A DNA stretch of 64,000 bases. It comes from Actinomadura nitritigenes. GTDB taxonomy: Bacteria; Actinomycetota; Actinomycetes; Streptosporangiales; Streptosporangiaceae. Shown here one piece after another: positions 1-8,712 of this stretch (position 1 is its first letter; each line of letters starts with the position of its first letter). Location of the stretch: positions 1 to 64,000 of the forward strand of contig NZ_JAGEOK010000042.1 of NCBI RefSeq assembly GCF_017573545.1, in the 5' to 3' direction. Made by a program: the position numbers and the translations under genes. The notes beneath the pieces are model-generated. The model was given only the letters and a program-made list of their open reading frames with translations, was not told the DNA's origin and ran no database searches.

Positions 1-90
1 CGGGGCGACCCGGCCTAACCGGCCAGGTCGATAAAGGCACTGGCTTTTAACACGCTGTTGAGTTCTCAAGAAACGGACACCCACCGCGCA
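1..90 (-). promoter_or_regulatory. pre-16S rRNA leader (rRNA operon continues left of window)
   Basis: Read on the minus strand, 51-69 gives TTGAGAACTCAACAGCGTG. This conserved element lies between the promoters and the 5' end of 16S rRNA in actinobacterial rRNA operons and takes part in antitermination or processing. The rRNA promoter at 131-158 lies directly upstream in the same orientation. The mature 16S gene is not in the window; by family spacing it should start just left of position 1. A GC-rich inverted repeat at 1-30 may be a processing stem. Confidence 0.75.
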
Positions 91-130
91 CGACCCGCTC
101 TCGCGAGCCCCGCTCCGGGGCAACCCTCCT

Positions 131-158
131 AACTTACCGGAACTTTCGCTCCTGTCAA
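131..158 (-). promoter_or_regulatory. rRNA operon promoter (housekeeping sigma)
   Basis: On the minus strand there is a perfect -35 TTGACA (153-158), a 16-bp spacer and a -10 TAAGTT (131-136) that fits the actinobacterial TAnnnT. The conserved pre-16S leader element follows about 60 bases downstream. This is the best sigma-70-like promoter in the window. rRNA operons usually have several tandem promoters, but I did not find a second convincing one upstream. Confidence 0.72.
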
Positions 159-251
159 CCGGCTCATCCGAGTCGATCTTCAGGAACCCCGGCCCGCCTC
201 CCGCACGTCAGCACGGACGATGAAGATCGTCTGTTCTGATCTTGTGGAAGA

Positions 252-397
252 GTCCCCGGGGCCGGCCACCTTGCGGCGTCCTGCATCCCCTCTCGGGCCG
301 TCCACTCCAGAATACCTCGATCCGAAGCGAGCTTCGCACCGTTTTTTCCGGGTGGCTTCCCCTGGGGCCGTCCGCCTGCCGGCGTCCCGCATCCCCT
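252..397. repeat. imperfect 40-bp direct repeat in the gap before the ABC operon
   Basis: The stretch 159-632 holds no gene that I can support. Within it, 252-291 and 357-397 are imperfect copies of a roughly 40-bp sequence; both end in GCATCCCCT, with about 35 matching positions and one indel. Between them a short stem (323-336) is followed by six T residues (342-347), a weak terminator-like signal on the plus strand. Open frames across this stretch are GC-skew shadows. Confidence 0.4.
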
Positions 398-632
398 TGG
401 GGCAGGAAGAACATTAGGCAGGCGCGAGCGACCCGTCAAATCGGCGCGGCCACCGTCCGGACACTCCCCGGCCGCCCGCCGGAAACCCCCAGGTCACGGG
501 GATTCGAGGCGGTCGGCGTCAGTGCCGCGTCAGCGGGGCGTCAGCGTCCGAGCCGCGATGTGCGCGTCGTATCAGGGCCCTCCTGGACGCTCGGTGACGT
601 CGAACACGAGGGACTGAGAGAGAGGCCGACCG

Positions 633-1610
633 ATGGACTATGTGATCCAGGCCGAGGGCCTGCGGAAGAGGTTCGGGGAGACCAACGCCCTGGACGGGGT
701 GGACGTCGCGGCGAAGCGCGGGACGGTGCTCGGGGTGCTGGGCCCGAACGGCGCCGGCAAGACGACCGCCGTGCGTGTCCTCGCGACGCTGTTGAGGCCG
801 GACGCCGGCCACGCCTCGGTGTGCGGGTACGACGTGGTCAAGGACGCGGTGCGGGTGCGCGCGATGATCGGGCTGACCGGGCAGTACGCGTCGGTGGACG
901 AGGAGCTGACCGGCACCGAGAACCTGGTGATGATCGCGCGGCTGCTGGACTTCGGGCGGGCCGACGCGAAGGCGCGGGCGCGCGAGCTGCTGGCCCGTTT
1001 CCGGCTCACCGACGCGGGGGCGCGGGCGGTGAAGACCTACTCGGGCGGCATGCGCCGGCGGCTGGACCTGGCGGCGAGCCTGATCAACCGTCCCGAGGTC
1101 ATCTTCCTGGACGAGCCGACGACGGGCCTGGACCCGCGGGCCCGCAACGAGGTGTGGGACACCGTCCGCGAGGTGGTCGCCGACGGCGCGACCGTGCTGC
1201 TGACGACGCAGCAACTGGACGAGGCCGACGCGCTCGCCGACCGGATCGCGGTGTTCGAGCACGGCCGGGTGATCGCGGAGGGGACGTCGGACGACCTGAA
1301 GTCGCGGATCGGCCGGCAGACCCTCGCGGTCCGGGCGACCGAGACGTTCCGGACGGCGCAGCTGACCGCGATCGTGGCGGAGCTGACCGGCGAGCGGCCC
1401 GAGGTGCAGCCGGCGACGGGCCTGGTCACGGCGCCGGTGCAGGACCCGAAGCTGCTGCCGGCGCTGGTCCGGCGGCTGGACGAGGCGTCCATCGTGGCGG
1501 CGGAGCTGTCGCTGCGGCTGCCGAGCCTCGACGAGGTCTTCCTCACACTCACCGGGCACCTCGCCGAGGAGCGGCCGGCCGACCTGATCTCCGAGGGGAG
1601 CCTGGCATGA
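633..1610 (+). CDS. ABC transporter ATP-binding protein, DrrA/daunorubicin-resistance type
   Basis: Cytoplasmic ATPase of a two-gene ABC exporter, 325 aa. The Walker A motif GPNGAGKTT lies near residues 38-46. The signature YSGGMRRRLDLA is followed by Walker B VIFLDEPTTGLDP, and the H-loop region shows the TTQQLDEAD form typical of DrrA proteins. The C-terminal 90 residues resemble the DUF4162 tail of this subfamily. The ATG follows a purine-rich GAGAGAGG. The gene overlaps the permease start by four bases (ATGA), so the two are probably translated together. Relatives export lipophilic drugs or other hydrophobic molecules; nothing nearby identifies the substrate. No regulator gene of the PadR or TetR kind is adjacent. 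Confidence 0.9.
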   Translation: MDYVIQAEGLRKRFGETNALDGVDVAAKRGTVLGVLGPNGAGKTTAVRVLATLLRPDAGHASVCGYDVVKDAVRVRAMIGLTGQYASVDEELTGTENLVMIARLLDFGRADAKARARELLARFRLTDAGARAVKTYSGGMRRRLDLAASLINRPEVIFLDEPTTGLDPRARNEVWDTVREVVADGATVLLTTQQLDEADALADRIAVFEHGRVIAEGTSDDLKSRIGRQTLAVRATETFRTAQLTAIVAELTGERPEVQPATGLVTAPVQDPKLLPALVRRLDEASIVAAELSLRLPSLDEVFLTLTGHLAEERPADLISEGSLA

Positions 1611-2425
1611 CCGCGATGACCGTCGACGCGCCCGTCTCGTCCGAGCCGCCGGCGCGGATCAGCCCGAGCAGGACGCTGCGGCACGGGCTGACGCTGGCGT
1701 GGCGCAACATCTCGCAGTTGAAGCATTCGCCCGAGAAGCTGCTGGACACGACGCTGATGCCGATCGTGTTCCTGCTGCTGTTCCTGTACGTGTTCGGCGG
1801 GGCGCTCGCCGGCGACACCCACGCCTACCTGCAGCAGCTGCTTCCGGGCTTGGTGGCGCAGATGGCGATGTTCGCCACGATGGGGCTGGGGACGGCGCTG
1901 AACGAGGACATCCACAAGGGGGTGTTCGACCGGTTCCGGAGCCTGCCGATCGCACGGTCGGCGCCGCTGATCGGGTCGGTGCTCGGGGACACGGTGCGGT
2001 TCCTGACCGTGATGGTGGTGCTGGTGGGCTTCGGGTCGATCCTGGGGTTCCGCTTCCACACCGACCCGCTGTCGGTGCTGGGCGCATTCGCGCTGGCGTA
2101 CGTGTTCTACCTGGCGGTGTGCTGGATCTCGGTGCTGGTCGGGCTGGTGGCGCCGTCCCCGGAGACGGTGCAGGGCCTGGCGTTCATCTGGGTGATGCCG
2201 CTGACGTTCGGCAGCAGCATCCTGGTGCCGAACACGTCGACGATGCCGGGCTGGCTGGAGGCGTGGACGAAGGTGAACCCGGTCACGCATCTGGCGGACT
2301 CGGTGCGCGCGCTGACCGTGGGCGGGCCGGTCGGCGACCACGTCTGGTACACGCTGGCGTGGGCGGCGGGGATCGTGGTCGTCACGTTCCCGCTGGCCAT
2401 GCGGATGTACTCGCGCCGCACCTGA
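1607..2425 (+). CDS. ABC-2 type transporter permease, DrrB type
   Basis: Membrane partner of the preceding ATPase, 272 aa. After a polar N-terminus of about 40 residues there are six hydrophobic segments, including one around MPIVFLLLFLYVFGGALAG, the usual ABC-2 layout. Near the C-terminus the segment GWLEAWTKVNPVTHLADSVR is the conserved DrrB/NodJ-like motif that precedes the last helix. The start is the ATG in the ATGA overlap with the ATPase stop. Together they form a minimal homodimer-plus-homodimer exporter. The next gene is convergent, so the operon ends here. Confidence 0.9.
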   Translation: MTAMTVDAPVSSEPPARISPSRTLRHGLTLAWRNISQLKHSPEKLLDTTLMPIVFLLLFLYVFGGALAGDTHAYLQQLLPGLVAQMAMFATMGLGTALNEDIHKGVFDRFRSLPIARSAPLIGSVLGDTVRFLTVMVVLVGFGSILGFRFHTDPLSVLGAFALAYVFYLAVCWISVLVGLVAPSPETVQGLAFIWVMPLTFGSSILVPNTSTMPGWLEAWTKVNPVTHLADSVRALTVGGPVGDHVWYTLAWAAGIVVVTFPLAMRMYSRRT

Positions 2426-2439
2426 GCGCAGCGGCGGGG

Positions 2440-2664
2440 TCAGCGCGTGCCGGGGACGCCGGCCCGGAAGCGGAGGGCCGGGTCGGCGTCCTTCGCCGCG
2501 TCCACCGCGTAGAGCATGTCGATGCCGGCCTTGAGGTAGGGGTACTCGGGGGCGAGGTAGGCCAGCTCGTACGGTCCGGCGGGCAGGCCGCAGCGCGCCA
2601 GCATGGCGGCCACCTCGGCAGTCGCGCCGGCGGCGCCGGGTCCGGTGGGGGCGGTCTCGGTCAT
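2440..2664 (-). CDS. small acidic protein coupled to the amidase (AtzG/GatC-like accessory candidate)
   Basis: A 74-aa reading frame whose ATG overlaps the stop of the upstream amidase (ATGA at 2661-2664), a strong sign of co-translation. The protein begins with a Gly/Ala-rich stretch and then has VAAMLARCGLPAGPYELAYL, a helix-plus-loop pattern like small amidase partners such as AtzG (DUF4089) or GatC. I see no catalytic motif. The family assignment is inference from size, position and a vague pattern; the reading frame itself is well supported by the overlap. Confidence 0.6.
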   Translation of the reverse strand: MTETAPTGPGAAGATAEVAAMLARCGLPAGPYELAYLAPEYPYLKAGIDMLYAVDAAKDADPALRFRAGVPGTR

Positions 2665-4082
2665 CGGTCGTCTCCTCGGGCGGCGGCGAGGGCGGGGACG
2701 CGGAGGTGCCAGCCGGTGACGCCCTGGTAGGCGTCGGCGGCGCGCAGGACGCCGGCCTCGCCGAACGCGGGCCCGGCGAGCTGGAGCGAGAGCGGCATCC
2801 CGGCGGCGGTCGCGCCCATGGGCGCGGCGAGGACGGGGTTGCCGACGCAGTCCCAGTACGGGGTGAAGAAGAACCGAGACGTGGCGTCCACGTTGATGGT
2901 GCCGGCGGCGTCGGTGATGTCGTCGTAGCGCGGGGCGCCGATGCCGAGCGTCGGCGCGGCGATGAGGTCGACGGTGTCGAAGAGGCGGGCGAGGGCCTGC
3001 TGGGCGACGCGGCGGACGCGCTGCGCCTGGACGTAGTCGGCGCCGGTGGCGAGCGCGCCGCGGGCGAGCGCGAGGCGGGTGGACGGGACGTAGTCGTCCC
3101 AGCGGGCGGCGAGGTCGGCGCGGTGGTAGGCGAGGGCCTCGGCGCTCATCGTGACGTAGTTCGCGGTGATCGTCTCGGCCCAGTACGGCAGGGACGCCTC
3201 GACGAGCGTCGCGCCGAGCCCGGCGAGGACGCGGAGGGCCTCGTCGAACGCGGGCGCCAGGGCGGGGTCGGCGTCGTCGGGGAAGTGGTTCTCGCGGACG
3301 ACACCGACGCGAACGCCGTCGAGGGTGCCGCCGAACTCCGGAGCGGTGTACGGGACGTCGGCCGAGTCGGGGTCGGTGGGGTCGGGCCCGGCGATGGCGG
3401 CGAGGACGGCGGCGCAGTCGCGGGCGCTGCGGGCGAGCGGCCCGACGTGGTCGAGGGTGTAGCCGAGGGGGACGACGCCGGACTTCGGGACGCGGCCGAA
3501 CGTGGGCATCAGCCCGGTGACGCCGCAGAATCCGGCGGGGATGCGGATGCTTCCGGCGGTGTCGGTGCCGAGTCCGGCGAGGCACAGGCCGGCGGCGACG
3601 CCGTTGGCGGTGCCGGAACTGGAGCCGCCGGGCCAGGCGGCGGTGTCCCACGGGTTGCGCGGGACCGGGAACGGCCCGGACGGGTCGGGCATCCCGCACG
3701 CGAACTCCATGGTGCTGAGCTTCCCGGTGATCACCGCTCCGGCGGCCTTGAGCCGGGCGACGACGGGCGCGTCGCGTCCGGCGCCCCACCGCGGGTCGAG
3801 GACGGTGCTCTGCGCGGTGGTGGGGCCCTCGGCCGTCGCGATGACGTCCTTGACGCCGAACGGGATGCCGTGCAGCGGCCCGCGGTCGGTGCCGGCGGCG
3901 AGCTCCCGGTCCGCCTGCTCGGCGCGTGCCAGCGCGTACTCGTCGAAGCGGGCGAGGTAGGTGCCGAGGGCGCCGTCGAGCCGGTCGGCGGCGGCGAGGG
4001 CGTCCTCGGTGAGGCGGACGCTCGTCACCGTACCGGCGCGCAGCGCCTCGGCGGCCTCGGTCAGGGTCAGCGGTGTCGGCAC
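2661..4082 (-). CDS. amidase (amidase signature family)
   Basis: Hydrolyses an amide bond in the cytoplasm; the substrate cannot be read from the sequence. The Ser-cisSer-Lys triad is in place: K78 in GIPFGVKDV, the Gly-Ser stretch PGGSSSGTANG with the cis-Ser near 154, and the nucleophile S178 in TDTAGSIRIPA. Length (473 aa) is normal for the family. The frame starts at an ATG and runs into a four-base overlap with a 74-aa protein. A GatA role is unlikely because no gatB or clear gatC is near. AtzF-, indoleacetamide- or general aryl-amidase-like roles are all possible. Confidence 0.88.
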   Translation of the reverse strand: MPTPLTLTEAAEALRAGTVTSVRLTEDALAAADRLDGALGTYLARFDEYALARAEQADRELAAGTDRGPLHGIPFGVKDVIATAEGPTTAQSTVLDPRWGAGRDAPVVARLKAAGAVITGKLSTMEFACGMPDPSGPFPVPRNPWDTAAWPGGSSSGTANGVAAGLCLAGLGTDTAGSIRIPAGFCGVTGLMPTFGRVPKSGVVPLGYTLDHVGPLARSARDCAAVLAAIAGPDPTDPDSADVPYTAPEFGGTLDGVRVGVVRENHFPDDADPALAPAFDEALRVLAGLGATLVEASLPYWAETITANYVTMSAEALAYHRADLAARWDDYVPSTRLALARGALATGADYVQAQRVRRVAQQALARLFDTVDLIAAPTLGIGAPRYDDITDAAGTINVDATSRFFFTPYWDCVGNPVLAAPMGATAAGMPLSLQLAGPAFGEAGVLRAADAYQGVTGWHLRVPALAAARGDDR

Positions 4083-4178
4083 GGGCGGGACGCTATGCGG
4101 CGCGGGTCACACCGCGCCGCTCCGGTCCCGGTCAGCGGAAGGGGCGGGGCCGGCCGGCGGACGCGTCCCGGCCGCGGG

Positions 4179-7100
4179 TCAGGCCGACGCGACGAGCTCG
4201 GCGGCCTGCGCGAAGAGGGCGTCGCGGGTGACGCCGCGGCCGCGCTCGTACGCCTCCTCGAAGGCGGCGGCGCCGATCTCGCGCTTCACCGCGGGCTCGA
4301 CGCGGCGGACCTCGTGCGAGCCCTCGTGGCGGAAGCCGAGCAGGCCGTGCGCGGTGCCGAGCAGCTCCGCGGCCCGGACGTGGTGGCCGCGCGCCGCCGC
4401 GAGCGCCGCGACGCCCTCCAGCAGCCACGCCAGCAGCGGATTCCCGTTGATCCAGTCGTCGCCGAGGTCGTCCCAGGCGCGGGTGTGCCATGCGGCGGCC
4501 TCGTCGAGGTCGCCCTCCTCTTCGGCGAGGCAGCCGAGGCGGCAGTAGGTGAGCCGCACCTCCCGGGCGAAGTCGGGGCGGTGCCGGCGCGGCTCGACCC
4601 ACGTGTAGGCGCGGTCGGCGTAGGCGCGGGCGGTCTCCGTGTCGCCCTCCCACAGCGCCAGCTCGCACTGCAGGAGCAGCGCGGAAGCGGCGTCCGCGAA
4701 CTCGCCGACCCGTTCCGTCACGGCCGCCGCGGTCTCCAGGTCGCGGCACGCCTGCTCCATGTCGCCCAGCGTCGCGCGCACGCGGGCGAGGCCGGTGAGC
4801 ATCCCGGCGCTCGCCTCCGGGCTGAGGCCCTCGCGGGCGTAGCCGAGCGCCTCCTCGCCGTACCGGATCGCCTCGGCGAGCTCCCCACGGCCGACGGCGA
4901 CCTGCATCATGGCGCCGAGCGCCATGATCAGCCCCCACCGGTCGCCGAGCCCGCGGAACGCGGCGCAGGACTCGGCCGTCTCGCCGGCGGCGCGGTCGAT
5001 CTCGCCGGCGTTCAGCGAGATGTATCCGAGGATCACCTTCACCATGGCGTGGACCCACGGGTCGGGGTGGCCCTCGACGGCCCGCAGCCGCCGCCGGGTG
5101 TCCTCCATGTCGCCGGTGAAGATGCTGCCCGCCGGCCGGGCCAGGGCGAGTGCGGGATGGCGCGGCGCGTCCGGCACGAACCGCATCACCCGGTCCAGCG
5201 CCGCGTGCAGCGACTCCTTCGTCGGCCCGTCGGTCGAGGCCATCACGCTGATCAGGTCGCTGGAGATGACGCAGAGCGCGAACTGCTCCTCCATCCCCGG
5301 CGGAGGGGCGTCGCCCGCGATCTCGCGGACGGACCGGGCCCAGCCCCCCGCCTCCAGCTCCATGTCGCGCATCATCCAGAACCACACCAGCGACGCCAGG
5401 AGCCGCAGCGCCATCGGCACGTCGCGGACGGCGGTCAGATGCCGGAACGCCGCGCTGCAGTTGTCGCGTTCGGCGGCCAGCCGCGCGGTCCAGTAGAGCT
5501 GGTTCGCGCGGCGCAGTTCGGGCTCGGCGCGCTCGGCGAGGTCGACGCAGTAGGCGGCGTGCTCGGAGCGGACGCGGCCGGTCTCGCCCACCTCGTCCAG
5601 CTTCTCCGCCGCGTACACCCGGACGGTCTCCAGCAGCCGGTAGCGGACGTCGGCGTCGCCGTCCGCCATCACCAGCGACTTGTCGATCAGCGCGGCGATC
5701 ACGTCGATGACGTCGTCGGGGTGGGGGGCGCCGGGCGCGTCCAGGCCGCACACCCGCACCGCGCTCTCGGGTGTCGCGCCGCCCGCGAACACCGACAGCC
5801 GGCGCAGCGCGGTGCGCTCCACGTCGTCCAGCAGGTCCCAGCTCCAGTCGACGACGGCGCGCAGCGTCCGGTGCCGGGGCAGGGCGGTGCGGCTGCCCGC
5901 GGTCAGGAGCCGGAAGCGGTCGCCGAGCCGGTCGGCGACCTGCCGGGCGGTGAGCGCGCGGAGCCGGGCGGCGGCCAGTTCGATGGCGAGCGGGATGCCG
6001 TCGAGCGCGCGGCAGATCTCCACGATGTCGCCGACGGTCTCGGCGTCGACCGCGAAGCCGGGCCGCACCGCCGCGGCCCGGTCGGCGAACAGCCGGATCG
6101 CGCCGTAGCCGAGCGCCTCCGCCGGGTCGGGGTCGGCCTCCTCGGGCGGCAGCGGCAGCGACGGGACGGGGCACAGCGACTCGCCGGTGATGCCGAGCGG
6201 CTCGCGGCTCGTCGCGAGGATCCGGACGGCGGGGGCGTGGGCGAGCATGTGGCCGGTGAGCTCCGCGACCGCGTCGACGAGGTGCTCGCAGTTGTCGAGG
6301 ACGACGAGCATCCGCTTGCCGGTGAGGAAGTCGGTGAGCCGTTCGAGGGGGCGCGGGACGGTCCGCGTCTCGCCCTTGCGGACGGTCTCGGGCACGCCGA
6401 GCGCGACGAGCACGGTCTGCAGGAGGTCGCCGGGGTCGCTGACCGGGGCGAGCGCGACGAACCACACGCCGTCCGGCATGTCGTCCAGGAAGGCGGCGGC
6501 GGTCTCCCCCGCCAGCCGCGTCTTGCCCGCGCCGCCCGGCCCGGTCAGGGTGACGAGCCGGGTCTCGCGCAGCAGCTTGCCGAGCCGCCGCGACTCCTCC
6601 TCGCGCCCGACGAAGCTGGTGAGCTGCGCCGGGAGGTTCGTCCGCGCGGGTCCCGGCGGCGGTGAGGGTGTCGAAGGCGGAGGCGTCGGAGGTGGGGGCG
6701 GTGACGCGGGTAGGGCCGGTTCGCGGCGCAGGATCGACAGGTGGACGGCGGCGAGCTCCGGGGACGGGTCGACGCCGAGCCGGTCCGCGAGCGCGCGCCG
6801 CGTCTCCTCGAAGACCTCCAAGGCGTCGGCCTGCCGTCCCGCCGCGTACAGCGCCTGCATGAGCCGGCCGCGCAGCCGCTCGCGGAGCGGGTGCGCGGCG
6901 GCCAGCGGTTCCAGCTCCGCGACGGGCGGGACGGGCCGTCCCGCGGCGACCTCCGCGTCCACCCAGTCCTCGACGGCGGCGAGGCGCAGCTCCTCCAGCC
7001 GGCCGACGGCCGGATGGGCGTGGCCGGCGTCGGCGACGTCCGCCAGCGCGGGACCGCGCCACAGGTCCAGGGCGCGGCGCAGGGCGTCCGCGCGGCGGTC

Positions 7101-7439
7101 CGGGTCGTCCTCCTTCCGCGCGGCGGCGACGGCGCGCTCGAACGCGACCGCGTCGACCTCCCCGGGGTCGATCCCGAGCCGGTAGCCGCCGGGGCCGTGC
7201 TCGACCAGGTCGCGGCCCGCGACGCCCCGCAGCCGCGACACCAGCGCCTGCAGCGCGTTGCCGCCGCCGGCGGGCGGCGCGCCGTCCCACAGGTCGTCCA
7301 GCAGCCGGTCGGCGGACACGGGACGTCCCGCCTCGGCCGCCAGCCGGATCAGCAGCGCGCGCAGCCGCGGCCCGCTGACCTCGACGGGTCGCGCGGCCTC
7401 GTCCCGCACGGACAGCGGGCCCAGGATGCCGATGCGCAC
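4179..7439 (-). CDS. AfsR/SARP-type transcriptional regulator with BTAD, NB-ARC ATPase and TPR domains
   Basis: Large DNA-binding regulator of about 1086 aa. Domain order: OmpR-type winged helix (about 8-90, beginning VRIGILGPLSVRD), bacterial transcriptional activation domain (about 95-240), a Pro-rich linker (about 250-275), an NB-ARC/STAND ATPase with P-loop GPGGAGKTR near 300, and C-terminal TPR-like helices to the end. I chose the GTG at 7439 because AAAGGGGA precedes it and the winged helix begins at once; an upstream ATG at 7499 would add 20 unlikely residues. Such proteins often activate secondary metabolism or development, but no biosynthetic cluster is visible here. It is convergent with nothing and divergent from the 7533 gene. 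Confidence 0.88.
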   Translation of the reverse strand: MRIGILGPLSVRDEAARPVEVSGPRLRALLIRLAAEAGRPVSADRLLDDLWDGAPPAGGGNALQALVSRLRGVAGRDLVEHGPGGYRLGIDPGEVDAVAFERAVAAARKEDDPDRRADALRRALDLWRGPALADVADAGHAHPAVGRLEELRLAAVEDWVDAEVAAGRPVPPVAELEPLAAAHPLRERLRGRLMQALYAAGRQADALEVFEETRRALADRLGVDPSPELAAVHLSILRREPALPASPPPPPTPPPSTPSPPPGPARTNLPAQLTSFVGREEESRRLGKLLRETRLVTLTGPGGAGKTRLAGETAAAFLDDMPDGVWFVALAPVSDPGDLLQTVLVALGVPETVRKGETRTVPRPLERLTDFLTGKRMLVVLDNCEHLVDAVAELTGHMLAHAPAVRILATSREPLGITGESLCPVPSLPLPPEEADPDPAEALGYGAIRLFADRAAAVRPGFAVDAETVGDIVEICRALDGIPLAIELAAARLRALTARQVADRLGDRFRLLTAGSRTALPRHRTLRAVVDWSWDLLDDVERTALRRLSVFAGGATPESAVRVCGLDAPGAPHPDDVIDVIAALIDKSLVMADGDADVRYRLLETVRVYAAEKLDEVGETGRVRSEHAAYCVDLAERAEPELRRANQLYWTARLAAERDNCSAAFRHLTAVRDVPMALRLLASLVWFWMMRDMELEAGGWARSVREIAGDAPPPGMEEQFALCVISSDLISVMASTDGPTKESLHAALDRVMRFVPDAPRHPALALARPAGSIFTGDMEDTRRRLRAVEGHPDPWVHAMVKVILGYISLNAGEIDRAAGETAESCAAFRGLGDRWGLIMALGAMMQVAVGRGELAEAIRYGEEALGYAREGLSPEASAGMLTGLARVRATLGDMEQACRDLETAAAVTERVGEFADAASALLLQCELALWEGDTETARAYADRAYTWVEPRRHRPDFAREVRLTYCRLGCLAEEEGDLDEAAAWHTRAWDDLGDDWINGNPLLAWLLEGVAALAAARGHHVRAAELLGTAHGLLGFRHEGSHEVRRVEPAVKREIGAAAFEEAYERGRGVTRDALFAQAAELVASA

Positions 7440-7532
7440 ATGTCCCCTTTCCGGCTGCCATTGTCCCCGATGAGGAGACCCGTCCCACCCGACGTCCATG
7501 TGTGGACGGCGTGCACCGGGTAGTCACCTTGT

Positions 7533-7790
7533 ATGCCCAGAGCACAGATCAAGGACGAGAAGAAGTACCAGAAACTCCGTGACAAGGGCGAGAGCAAGGA
7601 GAAGGCGGCCCGGATCGCCAACGCGTCCGCGGGCCAGGGCGGCAGGAAGGTCGGCCGCAAGGGCGGCAAGAACCCCTCGTACGACGACTGGACGAAGGAC
7701 GACCTCATGAAGCGCGCCCGCGAGATCGGCATCGAGGGCCGCTCGTCGATGAACAAGTCCCAACTCGTGAAGGCGCTGCGCGACCACTGA
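7533..7790 (+). CDS. small basic Rho-N/SAP-like protein (DUF7218-like)
   Basis: 85 aa, highly charged. The N-terminal half, which includes the KDEKKYQKLRDKGESKEKAA segment, is Lys-rich and disordered-looking with a Gly-rich linker. The C-terminal 40 residues (WTKDDLMKRAREIGIEGRS) form a helix-turn-helix like the Rho termination factor N-terminal or SAP fold used for nucleic-acid binding. I recognise it as the DUF7218-type actinobacterial protein; its function is unknown. Its stop codon overlaps the next start (TGATG), so it belongs to the 7533-8655 operon. Confidence 0.82.
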   Translation: MPRAQIKDEKKYQKLRDKGESKEKAARIANASAGQGGRKVGRKGGKNPSYDDWTKDDLMKRAREIGIEGRSSMNKSQLVKALRDH

Positions 7791-8149
7791 TGGAACTGGT
7801 CTTCGTGCTGGACTGCGCGGACCCCGACGCGCTCGCGGGCTTCTGGGCCGCCGCGCTCGGCTACGAGCGCGGCGGCTACGACCCCCCGTACGTCACCCTC
7901 ACCGACCCCCGCGGCGAGAACCCCCGGCTGCTGCTGCAGCGCGTGCCCGAGCCGAAGGTCGCCAAGAACCGCATGCATCCGGATCTGCGGGTCGCCGACA
8001 TGGACGCTGAGGTCGCCCGCGTGACGGCGCTCGGCGCGACCGTCGTGCGCGGGCCGTTCGTCGACGACGGGTGGCCGACCACGGTCTGCGCCGACCCCGA
8101 GGGCAACGAGTTCTGCGTGATCGTCCCGCCCGGAAAGGAACAGGCATGA
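7790..8149 (+). CDS. VOC family (glyoxalase/bleomycin-resistance-like) protein
   Basis: 119 aa with the paired beta-alpha-beta-beta-beta units of the vicinal oxygen chelate superfamily. The N-terminal unit is ELVFVLDCADPDALAGFWAA. The second unit contains HPDLRVADMDAEVARV and ends with the typical DPEGNEFCVI strand carrying the metal-ligand glutamate. The start overlaps the preceding stop by one base and the stop overlaps the next start by three. Members are metal enzymes or ligand-binding proteins; nothing here picks a substrate. Confidence 0.85.
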   Translation: MELVFVLDCADPDALAGFWAAALGYERGGYDPPYVTLTDPRGENPRLLLQRVPEPKVAKNRMHPDLRVADMDAEVARVTALGATVVRGPFVDDGWPTTVCADPEGNEFCVIVPPGKEQA

Positions 8150-8655
8150 GCACCGTCGTCGACACGGCGCGCAAGCAGAAGGACCAGTACGCCGGGGACG
8201 CCGACCGGCCGCTCGGCTCCTACCTCGGCACGCTCGCCGTCTACGGCGCGACCACCGCCGCGATGGCGCTGCTGGCGTGGAGGCGGCGCGGCAGGAGCCC
8301 CGGCATCGGCCTCGGCGACCTCGCGCTGATGACGATCACCACGCACAAGCTGTCCCGACTGATCGCCAAGGACCCGGTGACGAGCCCGCTGCGCGCGCCG
8401 TTCACCCGCTACTCCGGGACGTCCGGTCCCGCCGAGCTCGCCGAGGAGGCCCGGGGCCACGGCGTCCGGCACGCCGTCGGAGAGCTGATCACCTGCCCGT
8501 TCTGCACCGGGCAGTGGGTCGCGACGGCCTACGCGGCCGGGATGATCTTCGCCCCGGACGCCACCCGGCTCGCCGGCGCCACGATGACCGCCGTGGCGGG
8601 CTCCGACTGGCTCCAGCTGGCCTACGCGCGGCTCCAGCAGTCCACCGAGAACTGA
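8146..8655 (+). CDS. DUF1360 membrane protein
   Basis: 169 aa. After a charged N-terminus there is a membrane segment (GTLAVYGATTAAMALLAW), then a DLALMTITTHKLSRLIAKD segment and the conserved ITCPFCTGQWVAT motif with two Cys, then another hydrophobic stretch. This is the pattern of DUF1360 proteins such as the sporulation-related YjcA/YitB group. The start is the ATG in the overlap with the VOC stop; an in-frame start at 8071 would lie inside the VOC gene. Function unknown. Confidence 0.82.
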   Translation: MSTVVDTARKQKDQYAGDADRPLGSYLGTLAVYGATTAAMALLAWRRRGRSPGIGLGDLALMTITTHKLSRLIAKDPVTSPLRAPFTRYSGTSGPAELAEEARGHGVRHAVGELITCPFCTGQWVATAYAAGMIFAPDATRLAGATMTAVAGSDWLQLAYARLQQSTEN

Positions 8656-8712
8656 CTCCACAATCGCCACATTCTTGACGTTTGCCCCACTGGAATCGGG
8701 TACGGCGACCCT

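Noticed and set aside
242..1606. A long open extension upstream of the ABC permease in its frame
   Set aside because: It covers the ATPase gene in another frame; the permease begins at the ATGA overlap.
2706..6665. A 1319-codon open frame on the plus strand
   Set aside because: It runs antisense across the amidase and AfsR-like genes and has only Gly/Arg/Val/Asp-biased text with no domain; it is a GC-skew shadow.
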